A program made the position numbers and the translations under genes. Under the pieces are notes generated by a model. That model saw nothing but the letters and a program-made list of their open reading frames with translations, ran no database searches and was not told where the DNA came from. From Gnetum montanum (taxonomy: Eukaryota; Streptophyta; Gnetopsida; Gnetales; Gnetaceae): a stretch of 64,000 nucleotides of DNA. The stretch's first letter is position 1. Each line of letters begins with the position of its first letter. This document shows positions 1 to 8,713 of the stretch, piece by piece. Where the stretch lies: contig MNCI01013669.1 of assembly GCA_015680685.1 (NCBI GenBank), positions 4,384 through 68,383 on the forward strand, in the 5' to 3' direction.

Positions 1-1079
1 TTTGGGAGCAAGGTGGTTTGGGCTTGTGGCGCGCTGTATGGGTTAGACTGTTGAACGGTTGACTGGAAGGGTGAAAGTTACGCTGTTGGGGGTTGCGTTT
101 GCGGGAAGTGTATGGTAGATGGCATCAGAGGCACTACATTATAAAGAGGAAGCTGTTGCTGCTGTGGTCGTGGCTGTGCCTGAGGCACATGAGTCGGTGG
201 CAACGTGTGGGGCGGCATGTAGTGATGGGAAGCCTGGTGCGACGTCGTGCCCGTCATCGGCCACTGTCTAGCCATGTTGTACGAGGAGGCCCCTTGTTGG
301 GTTACGGCAGTGAAAGGGGGCGCGTGCGTTTGGATATGTGGGATGTGGTGAGCGGGTGTGGACACAGGTATAACGTGTGGCATTCTTACCACTTGGGACT
401 GGGCTTGAAACGTCACTCCTAGGTTGTTGTGAGGGGGCTGTGCTTGTGAGGATGAACCTGCAAGTGTAAAAGGGAAGGCATTGGACAAAGGGTGGCCTTG
501 GGGAGGGACTTGAGCTGACACGGATGTTTCTTGTAACAGTGCTTGGGTGTGGTCAGAGGTAATGGGTTGGAGGGGTATGGTTTCCCCTACGTCCGGGTTA
601 AATACGGGGTCTACATGGTTATGTGGACTGAGAGTGTGATAGGAGTCCTCATGCTCAGATTGTGCAGCGAACTCGTCCTCTTCACCCCGTTGTGGTTCTA
701 CCGTAATCTGATCTAACGATTGGCTCCTGTGCAGAAGGAGCTGCGTAAAGAGCTCCGAGAATTGCTCCGGAATGGGGATTACGTCGTACGGGGAAGGGAT
801 GAATTCATACCCCCCTCTGTAAAAGATCTCAACTTACCTTTTTACTTCCATCTCAGCCCAGTCTACTGCCAGGCCAGCTTGTATCTTAATGCAAATGAAG
901 TTGTACTCGTCTTGGCTTATGATGTTAGCGGCAGGGTCTCTCCCTTGCAACCTCAACGATCGACGGGACCCCATTGTGGGTTGCCCTCCCATATGTTGTG
1001 TGATGGATTGCTGGGCAGTTGTTGCGTCTGAGATGTTAACGTTCTGGGTAGTAGCAGCAGTGATGTTGATGGGATTCAT
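1..1079 (-). pseudogene. gag-like ORF of gypsy-0 (partial, runs off window start)
   Basis: One reading frame starts at the ATG at 1079 and stays coherent to the window edge, broken only by TAA at 834-836 and at 78-80; both may be former CAA (Gln) codons. The first ~80 residues contain GSRRSLRLQGRDP, a phrase typical of the start of plant Ty3/gypsy polyproteins. The rest is strongly Pro/Gln/His/Ser-rich and low-complexity (for example QPRPQQQQLPLYNVV near 150-190). No CCHC knuckle or protease is reached before the edge. It lies directly downstream of a leader, PBS and LTR on the same strand, which supports a gag role (structural protein of the retrotransposon particle). The low stop density and high GC mark it as younger than the other elements here. 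The stop at 834 also reads AGGTAAGT, a good plant splice donor, so splicing is a formal alternative. Gag by position is inference. Confidence 0.55.
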
Positions 1080-1162
1080 GATTATGGACGATTTGAGTGT
1101 GTGGAATTGATGTGGATAACGGTGTATGCGGTGGCGTAGACAAGTCTATAGGCTAAGGATCC

Positions 1163-1582
1163 GACGTAAACGCTGGCGTAAGCGTGTAGCGTGTACGCTA
1201 GGGTTCATCTGCAGCGTAAACGCCGACGTAAGCGTGTAGCGTGTACGCTGGGGTTCGTCTGCAGCGTAAACGCTAGCGTAAGCGTGTAGCATGTACGCTA
1301 AGTATGTGGCGTGGACGCTGGCGTAAGCGTGCAGCGTATACGCTAGGGTTTGTGCAGCGTAAACGCTGGCGTAAGCGTGTAGCGTGTACGCTGGGGTTCG
1401 TCTGCAGCGTAAACGCTAGCGTAAGCGTGTAGCATGTACGCTAAGTATGTGGCGTGGACGCTGGCGTAAGCGTGCAGCGTATACGCTAGGGTCTGTGCAG
1501 CGTAAACGCTGGCGTAAGCGTGTAGCGTGTACGCTAGGGTTTGTGCAGCATAAACGCTGGAGTCGGCAGCGTAGACGCTGAG
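1163..1582. repeat. 45-51 bp tandem repeat with 143 bp higher-order period
   Basis: Units begin near 1165, 1214, 1265, 1310, 1358, 1408, 1453, 1501 and 1549. The triplet starting at 1265 recurs 143 bp later (1408, 1453, 1501), so three units form a higher-order repeat. Each unit contains palindromic boxes of the form AGCGTNNACGCT (AGCGTAAACGCT, AGCGTGTACGCT, AGCGTATACGCT) linked by GGCGTAAGCGTG. The array lies in the leader of gypsy-0, between the PBS (1658) and the gag ATG (1079). The ORFs that cross it are by-products of the repetition. Confidence 0.9.
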
Positions 1583-1657
1583 TCTGATTTTAAAAACGGC
1601 AGCGAGGACGCTGATCAGCGTGAACGCTGAGGGACGTGAAGCCTGTTTAGCGAAGGG

Positions 1658-1674
1658 CCCTCCTTCTAGCGCCA
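1658..1674 (-). other. Primer-binding site of gypsy-0
   Basis: On the minus strand TGGCGCTAGAAGGAGGG follows the LTR end after a 5-base spacer. A TGGCGC start at this position is usual for plant Ty3/gypsy PBSs. The priming tRNA was not identified. Confidence 0.55.
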
Positions 1675-2514
1675 AAAACTGTGCCGACCGAAATCGTCGG
1701 TGCGAGGCTGGAACGTTGCAGACACCGAAAGGTCAGCAGGAGAGCACAGTTGACCCTGCCTCCGCTTGAGGGCAAGCTGGAAAGGACGAAGGCAGAGTGC
1801 CTTGGATGGTCCGCACGCAGATCAAACAAGGACTTCCCCGAGCACCGCCGAAGCGTTATACGCTGGGTTATGCGTAAACAGGGCGTAAGCGATGAATCAG
1901 GTGTGCACGGCGTGAATATAACGGGCGTGAACGGAGTGGGGCGTGAACAGCGTAAACAGAAATGAACACAGCGTGAGCGTGCGGGCGTGACAGCGTAAAC
2001 AGTGAATGGATGTAGGGCGTAAGTAGGCAAACGGCGTGAACAGTGGGCGTATACAAACGGAAACGAAGCAAAAATGCAAGCGAGTGTGAACGAAGGGCGG
2101 GCCAAATTGACGTAAAACTAAAAAAGAGCTCACAGTGAGCGTAAACAGTGGTCGTCTTCGGACGCGAACCGAGCGCGGAGCGCGAAACGTAGGCAGGCGT
2201 AAATGAAGTGCGGGCCAAATTAACGTAAAACTGTAAAAGAACTTGCAACAAACGTAAACAATGGATTATAGAGTTAAAATGTTGTGCACCGGTCTAACAC
2301 AGTTGTGTAGGGACACAAGGCGGACGTAAAGCCCCGGTGGACAGAGGGATGCAATTGGTTGATGTGATAGGCGAGGGGCGGACTATGCTTAGCGTGCAGC
2401 GTGCAGCGTGCAGGACTTCCAGCGTAAGCGTGAGAGTAGAGGGTTTTAGCAGCGTAATTGCTCTGGGTCGGCTCTGGTAAATTTTCGCGGACCCCGTAAA
2501 CGTGGAAAATTGGG

Positions 2515-2524
2515 ATATTTATAG
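2515..2524 (-). promoter_or_regulatory. TATA box of gypsy-0 LTR
   Basis: Minus strand reads CCCCTATAAATATCCC. It lies about 70 bp downstream of the 13 bp repeat array and about 835 bp before the LTR end, consistent with a U3 promoter. The start site is not visible directly. Confidence 0.55.
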
Positions 2525-2589
2525 GGGTAGGGTTATCGGGAAAAGCGGACGGGGGGGACATGTGGCGTATAGACCGGGCGTTACAATTT

Positions 2590-2978
2590 AGAAACTCGGT
2601 ACACGCTGGGCGTATACATTACAAGCTGGCATGTACGCTGGGCGTATACGCTGAGCGTAAACGTTACAAGCTGGCGTGTACATTGGGCGTACACGCTGGG
2701 CGTATACGCCGGGCGTAGAGACCGATGGATGTCNGAGCTGGGCGTAGACGCTAGGTGTAGATGCTGGGCGTGAACGCTGGGCGTGAACGCGGGGCGTGTA
2801 CGCTGGGCATGAACGCGGGGCGTGTACGCTAGGCGTGAACGCTGGGCGTGTACGCGGGGCGTGAACGCTGGGCGTATACGCGAGGCGTATATGCTGGGCG
2901 TGTACGCGAGGCGTGAACGCTGGGCGTGTACGCTGGGCTTGAACGCTGGGCGTGTACGCGGGGCGTATACGCTGGCAC
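2590..2978. repeat. 13 bp palindromic minisatellite in LTR U3
   Basis: Consecutive 13 bp units of the form RGGCGTRWACGCK (GGGCGTGAACGCT, GGGCGTGTACGCG, AGGCGTATATGCT) run almost without interruption from about 2740 to 2970, with looser units from 2590. Each unit is centred on the inverted repeat GCGTNNACGC. One N interrupts at 2734. The array lies just upstream of the TATA box on the minus strand, so an enhancer-like role is possible (inference). Long ORFs here with 13-residue periods are artefacts. Confidence 0.92.
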
Positions 2979-2999
2979 AACACTTAAAAGATTTTTGTG

Positions 3000-3905
3000 G
3001 TGTTTCAATGTGGATAGGATGGGTGGTAGATATGTAAGACACCAGATGGATAAGTGGCTTGAACAATGTATGGTCCCTCCCAAAGTGTTTGAAATTTAGC
3101 TTTTTGGGGTAGATGATTAGGACTATAGTGAAGGACCTTATCACTAGGTTGTAGAGTTATGTACCTTATCTATGTGTCATGCCTAAGTTTAGAGTAATGT
3201 TTGTGGACTTCATTACTCATGAGTACTATGGCTTCCTTATTGAACTTATAGCCTTCACTATTTCAGTAAACAAGTTCTCATTGGGGAATTGGTTAGATAA
3301 AGGTTCTACTTAATCTTGGGTATCCCACTTTAACCTTGCTAAATGATCAACTACCATATTTTTTGTTCCTTTTTTTATCAATCATCATCATGTCAAATTC
3401 TTGCAGAATAATGAGCCATCTTATCACTCTGGAACTAGTTGCTAGTTTGTATATGAGAAGTCGAATAACACTATGATATGTATGGACATAAATTTGATAC
3501 TTAAGCACATAATTTTTGAACTTTTGAAGTGTGTACACCACAACCATCAACTCGTTGTCTATTATGGTGTATCTCAATTATGCTTCAATGATGCTTCTAC
3601 TAGCATAGTGTATGTAATAAGGTCTCTTGTGATCATCTAGTTGTCTGAATACTACACCAAGCACATAATTGAAAGCATCAATCATGATGTGAAAAGGATT
3701 GGACCAATCTAAAGCTTGAAGGATTGGTGTCTCCACTAGTTTTCACTTCAAAGTTTCAAATGCCTTTTTGCATGACTCTATTGATTCAAAGAATGCATCC
3801 TTCTTAGTGAGTTTCACAAGTGGTTTTTCTATCTTTGAAAAATTTTCCATAAATCTTCAATAATATCCCATGTGGCTTGAGAATGATCTTTTATCTTTTA
3901 CTATC
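3000..3905 (-). pseudogene. Ty3/gypsy RT-thumb/RNase H and integrase C-terminal fragment
   Basis: Reading downward from 3905: VKDKRSFSSHMGYYRRFM (the RT-RNH connection 'FLGHVGYYRRFI'), then KPLVKLTKKDAFF, ETPILQALDWSNPFHIMIDA (RNase H start with its catalytic Asp), YTIIDNELMVVVYTLQKFKNYVL, and RVIRWLIILQEFDMMMIDKK near 3390. Then, after an evident deletion of the integrase core, KAKFQTLWEGPYIVQ near 3065-3110, typical of the integrase C-terminus. The frame is broken by stops and shifts. It is older than the GC-rich LTR abutting at 2979 and is joined at ~3910 to an oppositely oriented copia fragment. Not functional. Confidence 0.85.
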
Positions 3906-3924
3906 GGTGGCCTTTGAGTGATAT

Positions 3925-4681
3925 TTTGTAAGGAATTAATTATAATGAAATATTCTTTCTAGTAGTAAAATTAACATCCATAAGATCATTGTTGGCTATC
4001 ATAGCTATTTATGATCTTGAACTTAAACAAATGGATGTGAAAATAGCATTCCTCAATAGTGATCTTGAGGAAGAAGTATATATGCTTCAACCTAAAGGAT
4101 ATGAAATTAAAAAGAGAGAGCATATGGTGTGTTGATTATTAAAATCACTATATGGGCTCAAACAAGCACCAAGGATGTGAAATAAGAAGTTTAATGACCA
4201 TATGATAAATCTTGGCTTTATTAGAAATGCAGAAGACTCTTGTATGTATGTTAATAATACAAGTGAAAAATATGTTATCTTGCTGCTATACGTTGATGAC
4301 ATGTTAATAGTAGGTAATAACATACGTGATGTTTATGAGTTAAAACTTCATCTATCTTCGCAATTTGAGATGAAGGATCTTGGTGCTGCACAAAAAATTT
4401 TGGGCATGAAAATTAATAGGAATAGGCCAAATAAAAGGCTTTGGCATGGACAGTCCACCTATGTTACAATTATTTTAAAAAGATTTAATATGCATGATTG
4501 CAATTCTATGACTACATCTTGTGAAAGTGGTATTAAAATTTCAATTGAATAATGCCCAAAGATAAGTCAAGAAAAAGATCTCCTAGTTAAATTTCTATAT
4601 GTTATTGCTATTAGTAGTTTAATGTATGCAATGGTCTCTACTAGACCTGATATTGCATACATTATTGAAAAAATTTATATG
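3925..4681 (+). pseudogene. copia-1 reverse transcriptase (interrupted by gypsy-1)
   Basis: Plus-strand translation follows a Ty1/copia RT in order: FFLVVKLTSIRSLLA, IYDLELKQMDVKIAFLNSDL, EEVYMLQPKGYE, KSLYGLKQAPR (4143-4175), GFIRNAEDSCMY, the catalytic box LLLYVDDMLIVGN (about 4285-4320), QFEMKDLGAAQKILGMKI, and SLMYAMVSTRPDIAYI near 4620-4665. Stops interrupt near 4135, 4180 and 4550. The sequence breaks after IYM at 4681, exactly where the LTR of gypsy-1 begins; the next residues of the copia pol appear at 15772. RT copies element RNA into cDNA; this copy is dead. Confidence 0.93.
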
Positions 4682-5470
4682 TGATGAGCGGTGAGGTACC
4701 CCTACATCCAACCATACAAATCATGAAGCATTCATGTGTGATCTAGTTAAATTCCATGGAATTTATCATTTCTAGTGCACTAGTCCTTTAGGAAGTGAAT
4801 TTAGTCTTAAGGTCAATTATTGTCTTCCCAATTACACTTGTGATGTTCATTGGTATGGTTAATTGTAACTGAGGCATCCAATTTTTATCATTTTATGTTT
4901 TATAGTTTGGTGCTTGAAATGTAGATAAAAGGAATTTGATTAAATTATCCAAATTAATTAATTAACTAGCATTTAACTAATCCTAACATAAGCATTCATT
5001 CCCACTTTCTATACACGTCTTAAACCCACGCATCCACTACTGGGTGACCAAGTACAATGCTACTAGGTGTACCATGCAATAATGCTACTAAGATTACTAA
5101 GCAAATACATGTTACACTCAAAGTGATCGTACTTATGTGTGTAATATATCTAGCTTAATTGCTTCATTAATGTAATAACCAGAAAATATTTAATAACTAA
5201 TAGAAAACATTTAATAAATAATTTAGAACATTAAATGCATAAATAAAATAGCTAATCTATGCAAAGTGTTACAAGGTTTATTACAAATCTCATCTTTATT
5301 ACTACAAACACTGTCATGCTTAGGTACAACAATGCTCAAATAAAGATCTGTACACTTAGTGAGTGCTACTGTAGGCACTCAGGGAAAAAATTCTAACTTT
5401 CAAATGGAAAACATTTAAGAGCTTCGCAGAAACTACAATCTACTTCTGCCATAAATGTAGATGCAAGTGC

Positions 5471-5480
5471 ATATTTATAG
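5471..5480 (-). promoter_or_regulatory. TATA box in gypsy-1 LTR
   Basis: Minus strand GCTATAAATATGCAC, about 50 bp downstream of the 14 bp repeat block. The equivalent TATA box is kept in the 35834-36762 LTR (CTATAAATAC at 36612-36621). Confidence 0.65.
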
Positions 5481-5531
5481 CTAACACATGACACTACGGT
5501 GATGGGCCACATTGATGCATGGTAAGATGCA

Positions 5532-5601
5532 TTGACTAGGCCTCATTGATGAGGCCGAGTTGATGAGGTCGTGTTGAAAAGGCCTCTTCAACATAGCCAA
5601 C
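5532..5601. repeat. 14 bp tandem repeat in LTR U3
   Basis: Five 14 bp units of the form TTGAYDAGGCCNNN, for example TTGACTAGGCCTCA and TTGATGAGGCCGAG. The matching block in the other LTR remnant is at 15681-15750. Confidence 0.85.
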
Positions 5602-5879
5602 TTAACATGACTCATCATATTCCCATGACTAAATGAAAACTCATCCTCATGTTTTGTTACAAAATTTGGAAAGGTATGGCATTATTGACTGACTTTTCTT
5701 CAAATAAAACAAACTAACTGACTTGAAAAAAAAATGGATTGCATAGATCAACACATTACAAAAAATGAAGGTGTTCAGAACACAAAATTAAACACCATGA
5801 TTTAACTCTTCAAAAGTTTACAACACATTCCTTGATGATGTGAAGCTTGTTGAAGAAGATCAAAAGGTCCTAGGCAGTG

Positions 5880-8713
5880 GTGGTTCCTAAGGCTTTGAGG
5901 GACCTTCACCAACTTCATGCTCTAGTGGTGGTTGAGGTGGCTACAGTTGTCCTGCTACTACTATAGCTTTAGGTGGGAGGTAGAAAGCATGCATCAGTGC
6001 TTTCATTTTCTCCTCTTTACTCCTAAGATCATGCACTGTTCATGCAACTTCTCCAATGTGGGTTGGAACGGGCAAATCCCAAGGACACGAGATTGTTGGA
6101 AACAACTCATTTACATTGACAAACTAGGTAGTCAACTATTTGCATTCAATGTCAAATTCCTTGACTATGTCCTTTAGCTCCTAGTAGTCATTCATCCATC
6201 TAGCTAGGTTCTTAGTGATAGATCATTGATATTTGAATTTCCCTTTGAGAAATTTGAGTTCAATGTTAATAGTCTCAAGCTTTTGCTTGGTGTCCTTGTG
6301 GTGTTTGAACTTAGCCTCCTATAGAAAATACAAGCTAGCCACTTGTTTTTCTAACTTCAACCATGGTTATACAGCAATCAACATTGCCAAGTTTGCATAA
6401 TGGAGATTGGCCAACTCCATGTACTCTATCATCTCCTCAATTTGCAACTCCTTCAAGCAGATCTCCACTTTGTTGTAGGCATCAATCCCATCAAGGATGG
6501 GCTGCCCCAACTATCTTCCTTACTAAATTTGTTGGAGAACTTCATTCAATTTCACCTTTGCCATCTAGATTTGTTTTTCATTCATTTCCTCTTACAAACT
6601 AACTTGTTCCCTATAGTGATTTTTCACTTTCTCAAATTTGAGTGCTTCATTTTTCTAGGTAGCCATCTTGATGGCAGACTTTTGATGCAAGGTGCATACC
6701 TCCTCCATTGATAGATTATAGTTTTCCATAGCCAATTTCCTTAGTTTAGTGTTTACCCTGGAAACTTTCTCCTATTGTTGATGAATAAATCCTTGCATTT
6801 GATCTTTTTAAGGATCAACATTTCAAAAGTGATAATTTTATGTGGTCAATGCTTCATTCTCTTAGTGCATCCGATTCAAGTCCTTTTTGATTAAGTACAC
6901 TTTGGCTTCAGCTATGGACTATTTAAAGATGGCCATCACTACCTCCTTCCTAGCCTTCTAAAATCATTGTTGAAGTTTCTTAATAGCTTTATCTCTTATC
7001 ATTGCTAGGTTGAGGATTTCTTGATCTACAAGTTGGACATGAAGTTTGAAAACCTCCTTGGCCAAGTGTTGATTTGCTCTTGGGCCATTTCTAGTTGCCT
7101 CTTCAAAATAATACATCTTCCCCTTGATTTAGCAGCTCTAATTAGGTTATGATGATGTTCTTTGAAAGATCAAAAATGTCTAGAGTTTGTTGGATGATTC
7201 CTACTAGTTGTTCCAACAAATTTTCATGCTAGGCTACATTCAATTTTTTGTTAACCATGCCTATGACATCGACACATCTTGAAGTGCAGATATGTCTCAT
7301 ATAGACACCATAGGTGCATTCAATGCTTTTGCTAGATGGTCAACAACCACTTTTGATACTATCTTCTACTCATGATGTTGCATCACCAAGACAATTTCCT
7401 CTTCACCTTTCTCCAATTGCACTGAGAAAGTTGTAGCATTCCCAGAGATTTATGGAAATAGATGATGTGTTGCTAGTAACACTGTCACCTCTCAAGCACT
7501 AGAATCCAACCTTGAAGGTAGCTGTCTTCATTGGGTAGAGAAGATGGCATCACCCCTCTCCATCTGGCTAATTTCTTAGGCCACTATGTTAAGGTGACTC
7601 ATTTTTGGTAGATACATAGATGGATCTACCCCACTTATTCTTTCTTGTTGCTCTTATTCACTTAAGAGCTATTCTTATATTTTCTACAAACATTCAATGG
7701 TTGCATGGACCTCTAGTGTTGTTTCCTGAGTGGGTGGTGGTGGAAGTAGCTCCTCTTCTTGGGTTGTCATTGGCATTTCACCCTTCATGATTTCTAATAA
7801 TTAGGCTAAGGGAGCATGCTTAAGAGTGTCATTAGAGTAGCGATCAATGCCTACCCTCTTGCAACATTTTGTAATGAGGCACAAAAGGGCAGGGTTTTCC
7901 TTCCATGTTCATTTTCTTTGAAACATTTATCAACTTCCAAGTATAATAGTTGTGGAAGGTTAACGGGGAAATTCCTACTTAGTGCAGCACATGCTCAGGC
8001 AGAGAAAGTAGTCACTTTGCTTGGCCTCACCATTGGATTAAGGTGATAGGCCATAATCTTGAAATAAATCTTCTCCATCGGTGTGAGTGCACAATACTCC
8101 TTATGGTCAACTTCATAGCATTACTAGGTCCACTTCCTCTTGTCCTTAGGATCATCTTTTGTAGATAATTTAGCCAATTATGTTCTTGTATTAGGCAACC
8201 CAAGTGCTTGTGCAATGGCTTCTACCACGTAGGACACTTGAATGTCCTAGATCTTCACAACGGAACCTAGATTTTAGCTACTCTAGAAGAGATAGGTCTC
8301 TCCCATGTATCATTCCCCACTGGACATGATGATTGGCCACATTGGAGAGGTCTATAGTTATTTCTTGACATCCTCTGGAGATTTCTCTAAAAATGGCCCA
8401 AAGTTGATCTCTTAAAGAACCAATCTTTGAATGTCTTGAGACTGAATGATGTCTAGGTAGGCTTGAGTCAAAGTGACCCTAAGCCTTGGTGTAGGTCTAG
8501 GTACTTCTACTCTTTGTGATTGTTCAGTTGGCACTTCTTCCTTTGGAATCTATTAAATAGATTCAACTTTAGGCTCCTCTCAAAGAGGTCCCATTACATG
8601 GATCGCCTCTGGTAGTTCTTAGCCTTGTTCTTACTAGCCCGTTTTAGCTTTGGTTCATTTCTCTCATGGTTGTGAGGGTTCTCCTTCCTATGGACATTTT
8701 TTTTTGATGTCAT
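5880..8713 (-). pseudogene. Extra ORF of gypsy-1 between integrase and 3' LTR
   Basis: Reading on the pol strand from the ATG at 8713: a basic start (MTSKKNVHRK...KLKRASKNKAK), a Pro/Glu-rich stretch (EEVPTEQSQRVEVPRPTPRLRV), and a recognisable block at 7880-8200 (CYEVDHKEYCALTPMEKIYFKIMAYHLNPMVRPSKVTTF). Then follows a long region rich in heptad-like Leu/Lys/Glu, probably coiled coil, ending near EGPSKPLGTTTA around 5880. The whole region is collinear with 25620-28490 in gypsy-2, so it is an inherited part of the element. Gypsy-1 has TAGTAA where gypsy-2 reads Gln-Trp in KKWIQWCYDVD. The position is that of the env-like ORF of Athila elements, but I recognise no clear signal peptide or membrane anchor. 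The conserved block loosely recalls the 'putative plant transposon protein' type of domain (weak). Function unknown. Confidence 0.6.

Larger units (their letters stand above)
1680..2979 (-). mobile_element. 5' LTR of gypsy-0
   Basis: The segment begins TGTGCC and ends GGCACA, a perfect 6 bp terminal inverted repeat with canonical TG...CA ends. On the minus strand it is followed by a PBS and a gag-like ORF, and it carries a TATA box at 2515-2524. About 1300 bp, GC/CpG-rich, with many GCGTRAACA and GCGTGAACA words at 1857-2100, a (GCGTGCA)3 run at 2391-2413 and the 13 bp palindrome array in its U3 part. The partner LTR lies outside the window, so the ends rest on the inverted repeat and PBS alone. 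Outside 2979 is an older gypsy fragment. Confidence 0.6.
4682..5617 (-). repeat. 3' LTR of gypsy-1
   Basis: Starts TGATGAGCGG and ends CTCATCA (inverted TGATGA/TCATCA ends), 936 bp. The same sequence recurs at 35834-36762 (929 bp, beside a PBS) and at 63446-64000, with fragments at 25379-25455 and 15665-15766. It carries a minus-strand TATA box and a 14 bp repeat block. Confidence 0.88.

Noticed and set aside
93-1110. Plus-strand ORFs at 93-422, 720-1031 and 889-1110
   Set aside because: Antisense to the coherent gag-like frame; composition is Arg/Gly/Val-rich shadow coding.
1163-2978. CRISPR-like array
   Set aside because: Repeats are contiguous or separated by repeat-like linkers, not unique spacers; eukaryotic retrotransposon context.
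1343-3144. Long minus-strand ORFs rich in VYA/HAQR/TPSVHA repeats
   Set aside because: They are translations of the 13 bp and 45-51 bp tandem repeats; the same repetition is open in several frames and has no start context or domain.
6363-6711. Plus-strand ORFs of 79-103 codons inside the gypsy-1 extra-ORF region
   Set aside because: Antisense to the conserved minus-strand frame and not maintained in gypsy-2.
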